In this document: one piece after another, positions 51,601 to 55,930 of the stretch | Position numbering within the stretch: the stretch's first letter is position 1 | Layout: each line of letters begins with the position of its first letter | Assembly: GCA_028686345.1 (NCBI GenBank) | Contig: JAQUCE010000024.1 | Span: 1-55,930 of the forward strand | DNA length: 55,930 bases | From: Kiritimatiellia bacterium | GTDB taxonomy: Bacteria > Verrucomicrobiota > Kiritimatiellia > RFP12 > UBA1067 | Direction of reading: 5' to 3' | Made by a program: the position numbers and the translations under genes | Notes under the pieces: generated by a model | The model's database searches: none | What the model was told of the DNA's origin: nothing | The model's input: only the letters and a program-made list of their open reading frames with translations

Positions 51601-52023
51601 CGCGCCGCTGCGCGGGTCGCTGACCCATATCTGAACCGTGTAATTCCGGCCAACAACCAGGTTCTTCAATTTGACCGTTGCGACTGCGCCATTGTTGTAC
51701 ACACCGCCCTTGATAATGTTTTTATACACCGGACTTAATGCGGCGAAGTTGTTGGATGTGGTGGTAAATATACCCGTATTTAAACCCGTAAATCCAGTTA
51801 GCTGCAGCCAGCTGTTGTTGAGCGATGCGGAGAGCGTAGGTATGAACGTCACGCCATTGACCGAATCAGCAGTTCCTCCGCTGTAAGCAAAGACCGTTGC
51901 GCCACCCTTTTCAATATCACTGTTACCAGCAATGGTGGTTGGCCCAATCCATGAGATTGTCCCTGCGTGAGCCGCAGCGGCGATGCAAGCCGCAAAACAC
52001 CCTGTTATCATGCAATTTTTCAT
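48643..52023 (-). CDS. Giant secreted beta-strand repeat protein with three copies of an unrecognised module
   Basis: The 1126-residue product has AGGAG before the ATG and a signal peptide (MKNCMITGCFAACIAAAAHA). Residues about 20-185 form a domain common in Verrucomicrobia-type secreted proteins (TISWIGPTTIAGNSDIEKGG, then GSFTADAATQSFTLAGDVST). An autotransporter-associated repeat follows (WDANEAAAGFGAAGGTWGSD). Three copies of a module of about 110 residues begin near 349, 484 and 684, with the pattern LADxx, FHFxxDGTxAT, QVQxYxGGHTK, VKVELxQxGxxIxAxxIYAK and GNNxGxDFD. I do not recognise this module. The rest is beta-helix-type repeats (SGAGTVSFSHSGNNHKGLFT). The C-terminus PAGSTFMLR belongs to the seven-residue tail group. 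This is the only intact member of that group in the window. Confidence 0.8.
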   Translation of the reverse strand: MKNCMITGCFAACIAAAAHAGTISWIGPTTIAGNSDIEKGGATVFAYSGGTADSVNGVTFIPTLSASLNNSWLQLTGFTGLNTGIFTTTSNNFAALSPVYKNIIKGGVYNNGAVATVKLKNLVVGRNYTVQIWVSDPRSGAPTNRYAVVDSTGPILPYNDAQVEGGVGSYAVGSFTADAATQSFTLAGDVSTQLNAVQLRVERVPLREDLYWDANEAAAGFGAAGGTWGSDPNWSTNALGATLPDQPVNTTISNTLHFGTAATGLGAGTISVSGTQSFDSLTFGVASEAITITNGTLAFATPAATLRLNSTENTIASALAPGNSLTVRSVRPLICDGFPTTVERILFANAALADYTGAEAKIGGAWTSSGPSTPIPASVYHWVNDGTSASFQVQTFDGGHTKVVKIALRQAGAHIAGRAVYAKHCDPDGNILGNDFDYEGTGSTVATWFSADGYGVTELKLLPYDERFTQHRFRQFLATTPQTIAIDANLADFSTAECFMAGGSIQDDLQPASTFHFVSDGTTATFQVQCYDDIYTKCVKVELTQAGSDIQARLIYARYNNGNNLGHNFDLSWSSGNIAASFGSGGYGVRSIRLINATPTLTLTAKSAFNGPIDLAASTLKLNGLLANGAMTGSIVNNGAIVCCPPAPQQFSGAISGTGSFTVNGIPGATITYKANLTKTPVVIAENRTLADCRSAGGFFSGTNISDGLAAAAPFHFTNNGTIATVQLQVYNGGHTKVVKVELKQVGANIEAKVIYAKHCSEPHGNNVGADYDTTGIDYDYTLSQLSLYVAPVRLTDYNTYSGGTVVNSGELEVTTLSSLPMRGGIVVNGGTLLLNAPGINNKSVVGGMDNSITVFAGGTLSLAGKHNAGYNRRICIDGGTLHSTAGTAVYNDNYLNNLKLMNGAQVTGNPIQFGYESAAILTVAGTSPSIIHSGISCVNLNNLSLTLDVADVTNDSNPDLIIPGVVTDWSALYLNQPIIKSGAGTVSFSHSGNNHKGLFTIKAGRIMLAADNTMNADNPVVLDGGALDMGTVANTVGTLKVSGTGGTLALGTGTLAFANSSAVAWSGTLTLAGTLVEQSVRFGTDSSGLTAEQLSAIEYNGDRSVRINSSGYLTAKPAGSTFMLR

Positions 52024-52197
52024 TTCTATCTCCTTTTATCGGGGCTGTCATTCTTCAGTGCTTAAGTCAGTCAAGATTCAGATGGAAAGTAAAATCTACA
52101 CACAAAATCACTGTATAATTGTGTCATAATTATCATTCAACAACAAGCGTTCTTTTGGGAGAGTTCTAAAGTTTATTTTTAATTAAACATTTTTTGT

Positions 52198-52366
52198 TGT
52201 ATTTGGCAGGGGGATGGGTTATATTGCCAGCATTATTGAAGGTAAGGAATGCACCGCGGCAGGGATAGGCATAAGTACTTATTTCCGGGTTGCCGACAAC
52301 CTGCTTAGCAGGTGCCGAATGGGTTGTACCAGCCGTTGACGTTAACGGATAAATAAAAAAGGGGAG
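52198..52366 (+). promoter_or_regulatory. Promoter and structured leader of the Gfo/Idh-type gene
   Basis: TTGTAT (52198-52203), a 16-bp spacer and TATATT (52220-52225) form a candidate promoter. It would leave a leader of about 140 nt. The leader is richer in GC than the DNA before it and can fold: GGTTGCCGACAACC (52288-52301), ACCTGCTTAGCAGGT (52299-52313, overlapping and so alternative to the first), and CCGTTGACGTTAACGG (52333-52348) just before the ribosome site GGGGAG at 52361-52366. Two mutually exclusive hairpins before the start could be a riboswitch or attenuator. I recognise no known class. 52024-52197 is AT-rich with nothing else visible. Confidence 0.4.
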
Positions 52367-52370
52367 CGAG

Positions 52371-53741
52371 ATGAAATTGAGTCAGATCACAAAATTAACA
52401 CGCCGCAATTTTGCAAAGCTGGCATCAGCGGGTGCCTCAGTATCCGCCTTGCCCGGCATACTCAAGGCCCAGCAAGCGCCTTCACAGAATGTGGCGGGGG
52501 CCAACAGCCGCATCAACGTTGCCTGTGTCGGCTTTTCCGATCGCTTCAAAGGCGCCCTTCTGCCATCTTTCCTCAAGTCCAAGGAGGAACTCAATTTTGA
52601 CATAGTCGCCCTGGCTGATCTCTGGAGCGTGCGCCGCGAAGAGGGCCAGGCTGCCATTGAGAGTAAAATCGGGCATGGCATTGATGTATATAAAAGCGAT
52701 GAGGAGCTTTACGAGAAAGCCAAGAATGTTGATGCTGTAATCATCTCCACCGCTGATTTCCAGCACGCCATGCACACTGTACATGCTGTTAAGTCCGGCA
52801 AGGACTCCTACACAGAGAAGCCTTTAGCCGAAGATATGGATGCTGCCAACGCTGTTCTCGATGCAGTCAACGAGGCGCGCAAGGCCAACAACCGCGGCGG
52901 GGCCATTGTTCAGATCGGTTCACAGCGCCGCAGCGGCAAAGCCTACCACATCGCGAACGAATATATCCGTTCCGGCAAGTTCGGCGACATAACTTACGTG
53001 GACCTTTGCTGGAACGTCAACCAGCCTCAACGCTGGCGCCGCGGCGACCTGCCCTCCAAGCTCAAGGAGGCCGACACGGATTGGAAGCGGTGGCTGCTCG
53101 ACCGTCCGCAGGTAAAGTTCGACCCCCGCAAATATCTGGAGTTCCGCTTGTTCTGGCCCTACTCATCAGGCATACCAGGACAATGGATGTGCCACCAGAT
53201 CGACACGGTCTCATGGTTTACAGGCTTTGATTACCCGCGTTGGGCCATGGCAGGCGGCGGTATATACGCCTGGAAAGACGGCCGCCAGAGTGCCGATACT
53301 TTCACCACCATCTTCGAGTACGGCCCTGATGACGACCAGAACAAGGGCTTCCAGGTAGTCTTCAGCTCCCGGCAGCACAACTCAGCGCGCGGCAACGTTG
53401 AGAAATATCACTCCAAGATCGGCACCATTGACCTGATCAAGGGCACTGTCTCTAACGAGGGTGTTGAAAGAGCTAAGCTTGAAACCACCAAGCTCTCTGA
53501 ATCAGAGGCAGCCTCCACCGCCGCAGACACCGGTGCCGGCAATATGGAGATCGATCATATGCGAAACTGGATGGAGTGCGTCCGCTCGCGTAAGCAACCC
53601 AACGCCCCGGTCGAAGCCGGCTATAGCCACGCCGTGGCCCTGGTTATGTCCAACGCCTCTATGCGTGAGGGCATGCGCGCCGCCTTTGACAAAGCAACCC
53701 GCCAGGTCATGGTAGGGGGTAAGCCCTTTAAAGGCTTTTGA
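52371..53741 (+). CDS. Tat-exported Gfo/Idh/MocA-family oxidoreductase
   Basis: The 456-residue product starts with a twin-arginine signal (KLTRRNFAKLASAGASVSAL, then PGILKAQQ), so it is folded with its cofactor before export. The Rossmann domain follows: RINVACVGFSDRFKGALLPS in place of the usual GxGxxG, ALADLWSVRREEG, then VDAVIISTADFQHAMHTVHA and the EKP motif (YTEKPLAEDMD near residue 150). The C-terminal half has GQWMCHQIDTVSWFTGFDYP, a typical dehydrogenase sheet region. Members of this Tat-exported group act on sugars or sugar acids in the periplasm; the substrate is not known. GGGGAG precedes the ATG. A sugar isomerase-like gene, also with a Tat signal, follows 96 bp downstream and probably works in the same pathway. 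Confidence 0.9.
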   Translation: MKLSQITKLTRRNFAKLASAGASVSALPGILKAQQAPSQNVAGANSRINVACVGFSDRFKGALLPSFLKSKEELNFDIVALADLWSVRREEGQAAIESKIGHGIDVYKSDEELYEKAKNVDAVIISTADFQHAMHTVHAVKSGKDSYTEKPLAEDMDAANAVLDAVNEARKANNRGGAIVQIGSQRRSGKAYHIANEYIRSGKFGDITYVDLCWNVNQPQRWRRGDLPSKLKEADTDWKRWLLDRPQVKFDPRKYLEFRLFWPYSSGIPGQWMCHQIDTVSWFTGFDYPRWAMAGGGIYAWKDGRQSADTFTTIFEYGPDDDQNKGFQVVFSSRQHNSARGNVEKYHSKIGTIDLIKGTVSNEGVERAKLETTKLSESEAASTAADTGAGNMEIDHMRNWMECVRSRKQPNAPVEAGYSHAVALVMSNASMREGMRAAFDKATRQVMVGGKPFKGF

Positions 53742-53837
53742 GCTTGAAAACAAATCCGAGGTTGTCGCGGGTACGGTCTTGCAAACCTCACCCAGGCAGC
53801 CTCGTGATTATGGACACTCAAACAAGAGAGAGCTGCC

Positions 53838-54713
53838 ATGAAAACAAACCGCAGAAGTTTTATGAAAACCATCGCCGCCGCCACCTTTGCCCGCGGCACA
53901 GCCGTGGCACTGGCGCAAACAGCCTGTTGTAGCGAGATTAAGCTCGGCATATGTTCATCTCCGAACCGCGCTGAACAGCTGAAAGAGGCTGGCTTCCAGT
54001 TTATTGAGAGCGGCGTGGCAGGCCTTTTAAAACCGGAAACTTCCGATACTGAATTTGCGCCGCAGATCGAGAAAATCAAGGCGTGCGCCCTGCCTATACG
54101 CTCTTGTAACGGCTTTATCCCGGGCAAGTTCCGCTTGACCGGAGCGGATACCACTCACGACGAAGCGTTGGAGTATGCGTTCACGGCATGCCGCCGCGCG
54201 GAAGCTGTCGGCATCCCGTACATTGTCCTTGGCAGCGGCAGCGCCAGAAAAATCCCGGATGGCTTTGACGCGGAAAAGGCCAAGGGACAATTCATTGATT
54301 TTTGTCAGAAGCTTGGTGAGCGCATCAAGGACTTTAAGCTCAGGATCGTGTTGGAACCATTGAATAAAAGCGAGACCAACCTGCTCAACTCCGTGATGGA
54401 GGGCATTGTCTATGTTGATGCCATCAATCACCCGCGCATCCAGCTGCTGGCGGATTTTTACCACATGCTGCGCGAGGATGAAGGCCCTGACGCGATACGC
54501 AAGGCTGGCAGCCGGATTTATCACTGCCATATAGCCGAGCTAGAGGGGCGTAAGGCACCCGGCACCAAGGGCGAAGACCTCAGCGGTTACTTTAAGGCGC
54601 TCAAAGAGATTAACTACACCGGCGGCGTCTCATGCGAGTGCGGGTGGCCAAAGGAGAATCTCGAAGAAGCCTGGAAAAAAGCTGTCGCAACAATGCGCTC
54701 GCAGATGGCATGA
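53838..54713 (+). CDS. Tat-exported sugar phosphate isomerase/epimerase (AP endonuclease 2 fold)
   Basis: The 291-residue product has a twin-arginine signal (TNRRSFMKTIAAATFARGTA). The TIM barrel of the xylose-isomerase-like family is complete: IKLGICSSPNRAEQLKEAGF, ADTTHDEALEYAFTACRRAE, PYIVLGSGSARKIPDGFDAE, LRIVLEPLNKSETNLLNSVM, LLADFYHMLREDEGPDAIRK, IYHCHIAELEGRKAPG and VSCECGW. The Glu in LEPLN, Asp and His in ADFYH, and His in CHIAE are the usual metal ligands. It likely isomerises or epimerises a keto-sugar made by the preceding oxidoreductase. Only a weak GAGAG precedes the ATG. The two genes appear to form an operon for catabolism of a polysaccharide-derived sugar. Confidence 0.9.
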   Translation: MKTNRRSFMKTIAAATFARGTAVALAQTACCSEIKLGICSSPNRAEQLKEAGFQFIESGVAGLLKPETSDTEFAPQIEKIKACALPIRSCNGFIPGKFRLTGADTTHDEALEYAFTACRRAEAVGIPYIVLGSGSARKIPDGFDAEKAKGQFIDFCQKLGERIKDFKLRIVLEPLNKSETNLLNSVMEGIVYVDAINHPRIQLLADFYHMLREDEGPDAIRKAGSRIYHCHIAELEGRKAPGTKGEDLSGYFKALKEINYTGGVSCECGWPKENLEEAWKKAVATMRSQMA

Positions 54714-54879
54714 CCATTTTAAATGCCGACGAGGATGTCGGCGCTCCTAGGGACTTGCTCACGCCCAGGGAATTGCGCCTTATTTGCACTATGAATAACG
54801 TGACTTTACGTGAATAGTGCGTAGCTTAATAACATTCGTGTTATTCGCGTTATTCGTAGTTAAAATTATCACGCTACCC

Positions 54880-55070
54880 CTCTATTTTTCTACCCCTTTA
54901 TTTTTCTACCCTAAAAACAACCTAACGTACCCTCTGTGCCCCTCAGTGTCTCAGGGGCAAAAAAGATTGCCTGCCTGTGCGTTGCACGCAGACAGGCGGC
55001 TGCGCCGGGTTCCTAGTGGGTTCAAAAATTAAAGTGCAACTGTTTTTCCTCCTATGTCCAGTGATCTGGA
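54880..55070. repeat. Dispersed repeat block matching 32640-32850
   Basis: TTTTTCTACCC twice, ACAACCTAACGTACCCTCTG, TGTCTCAGGGGCAAAAAAG, the family E palindrome (54969-54998), CGCCGGGTTCCTAGTGGG, TTCAAAAATTAAAGTGCAAC and TCCAGTGATCTGGAGTT. The copy at 32640 has the same order. Between 54714 and 54880 there are two hairpins (GCCGACGAGGATGTCGGC at 54724 and GCACTAT/ATAGTGC at 54787) and TTATTCG repeats, but no gene. Confidence 0.7.
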
Positions 55071-55082
55071 GTTAAACATAAA

Positions 55083-55113
55083 AAAAAGAGCGGGCTGATG
55101 GCCCGCTCTTTTT
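55083..55113 (-). terminator. Rho-independent terminator of the hydrogenase gene
   Basis: Arms AAAAAGAGCGGGC and GCCCGCTCTTTTT pair perfectly over 13 bp around the loop TGATG. Read on the minus strand it follows the stop at 55130 by 16 nt and ends in a T run, as expected for an intrinsic terminator. Confidence 0.9.
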
Positions 55114-55129
55114 GTTTGTTCCGGCAAAG

Positions 55130-55855
55130 TTACTTTGAGTAGACCTTGCGTTCGTGGTAGTGGTTGTGCAACAGCTCATGCGCTTTTTCACTGAGCGGCG
55201 CTCCCAGGAATTCTGAGTACACCTTTTGCACCTGCGGGTTTTGGTGCGACATGCGCAGCACCGACTTTTCATCGTCAGTGTAGATGCCTCTGGTGCGGGC
55301 GTAGCGAACTACATCCGTGACCCCCAAAGGTTGACCGCCGCCGCTGATGCAGCCGCCGCGGCAGGCCATCACCTCGATAAAGTCATAGCGCGGTTTTACT
55401 CCTTGCTTGCGGTCCATCCGGAGGGCGTTCAGTACATCCTCCACATTGCCCATCTCGTGCGCGACAGCGATTTTAACCTTGGTGCCTTTGATATCAATCT
55501 CAGCCTCTTTCACACCTTTCATGCCGCGGACTTCCTGGAACTCAATCGAAGGCGGCTGCGCGTCGCCGGTGATCAGGCAGTACGCTGTGCGCAGAGCTGC
55601 CTCCATCACGCCGCCGGTAACACCAAAGATGGTGCCAGCGCCGCTGTACTCGCCCAGGATTGAATCCGGCTCTTCATCCTCAAGCCGTGCAAAGTCAATG
55701 CCGGCGCTCTTGAACATGCGGGCCAGTTCGCGGGTTGTGATCACCACATCAATATCCTGATGTCCGCTGGCGAACATATCCTCGCTGCGGGTGATCTCGT
55801 ATTTTTTGGCTGTGCATGGCATGACTGAGACCATGTAGATCTTAGCCGGATCATA
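55130..55855 (-). CDS. [FeFe] hydrogenase catalytic subunit, C-terminal part (5' end lost)
   Basis: The frame is open from 55855 down to the stop at 55130. It has two of the three H-cluster signatures: MPCTAKKYE (about residue 12) and MACRGGCISGGGQP (about residue 162), with cysteines ligating the 4Fe-4S cluster and the bridging Cys. The C-terminal small-subunit-like part (NPQVQKVYSEFLGAPLSEKA, then HELLHNHYHERKVY) is complete. The N-terminal part, with the TSCCPGW-type signature and the ferredoxin-like domains, is missing. Upstream of DPAKIYMVSVMPC there is an in-frame TGA (55858-55856), and the sequence further upstream is not hydrogenase. With hydE at 12235, the organism should make or use H2. 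NADH- or NADP-linked forms (HndD/HydA) are both possible. Confidence 0.85.
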   Translation of the reverse strand, partial: YDPAKIYMVSVMPCTAKKYEITRSEDMFASGHQDIDVVITTRELARMFKSAGIDFARLEDEEPDSILGEYSGAGTIFGVTGGVMEAALRTAYCLITGDAQPPSIEFQEVRGMKGVKEAEIDIKGTKVKIAVAHEMGNVEDVLNALRMDRKQGVKPRYDFIEVMACRGGCISGGGQPLGVTDVVRYARTRGIYTDDEKSVLRMSHQNPQVQKVYSEFLGAPLSEKAHELLHNHYHERKVYSK

Positions 55856-55930
55856 TCACTGAGTCCCTCAGGAATATTTGTTGGAACAACAATTGGAATA
55901 CTTGTTTCGCCGTTCAATGTACTATTTATT
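55856..55930 (-). other. Foreign or chimeric sequence at the window end
   Basis: The last about 75 bp are AT-rich and do not continue the hydrogenase. On the minus strand one frame is open from the edge and reads INSTLNGETSIPIVVPTNIP, then EGLSDM, which looks like protein from an unrelated gene. The junction lies at about 55850. It could be an assembly chimera at a contig end, or a real insertion. Confidence 0.5.

Overview
The window looks like one contig from an anaerobic polysaccharide-degrading bacterium of the PVC superphylum. Kiritimatiellota or Lentisphaerota is my best inference. The evidence is a PEP-CTERM protein, secreted sulfatases, a family-11 rhamnogalacturonan lyase, a DUF6259-type barrel enzyme, Tat-exported Gfo/Idh and xylose-isomerase-like enzymes, huge autotransporter-type beta-strand repeat proteins, and [FeFe]-hydrogenase genes. 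No rRNA or other phylogenetic marker is present, so the phylum is not proven.

Layout. 1-7.7 kb: the C-terminal end of a sulfatase, a large secreted DUF6259 protein, a LamG-domain surface protein with a broken signal peptide, and a PL11 lyase. 7.8-17.8 kb: housekeeping genes, namely a YbgC thioesterase, a radical SAM enzyme, an Uup-type ABC-F ATPase, the coupled mnmA-hydE pair, a secreted GH-A-like protein and RlmM. 18.3-21.6 kb: an autotransporter-type gene split by an in-frame TGA. 22-25.6 kb: an operon-like run of TPR lipoprotein, CvpA, ECF sigma factor, and a membrane protein with a squalene-cyclase-like outer domain. 26-31 kb: DUF2284 protein, transglutaminase, small lipoprotein, DUF2179 and MscS membrane proteins, and a sulfatase. 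31.8-37.3 kb: a repeat surface protein and three and a half ice-binding-like (DUF3494) proteins. 37.3-40 kb: a kinase-like protein without its phospho-acceptor histidine, a NarL-type histidine kinase and a LuxR-type regulator. 41.2-44.8 kb: a YejBEF-like peptide ABC transporter, then tRNA-Gly(CCC). 45-52 kb: two more giant surface proteins, one with two frameshifts. 52.4-54.7 kb: two Tat-exported sugar-metabolism enzymes. 55.1-55.9 kb: the C-terminal part of an [FeFe] hydrogenase, cut off by unrelated sequence at the end of the window.

Three observations stand out. First, four large secreted proteins end in the same seven-residue pattern, G-x-x-(three hydrophobics)-R-stop, beside a separate PEP-CTERM protein; this could be an undescribed C-terminal sorting tail. 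Second, an 18-bp element (GGTAGGGTTNNACCNNAT) lies 21-22 bp upstream of a -10-like box in front of four surface-protein genes that flank the two-component system, which suggests one local regulon. Third, intergenic DNA is dominated by dispersed hairpin repeats, octamer and hexamer arrays and a 243-bp tandem repeat, and one repeat family seems to have supplied the C-terminal tail of RlmM. Three of the four tail-bearing surface-protein genes carry lesions (frameshifts or a stop) while neighbouring housekeeping genes are intact.
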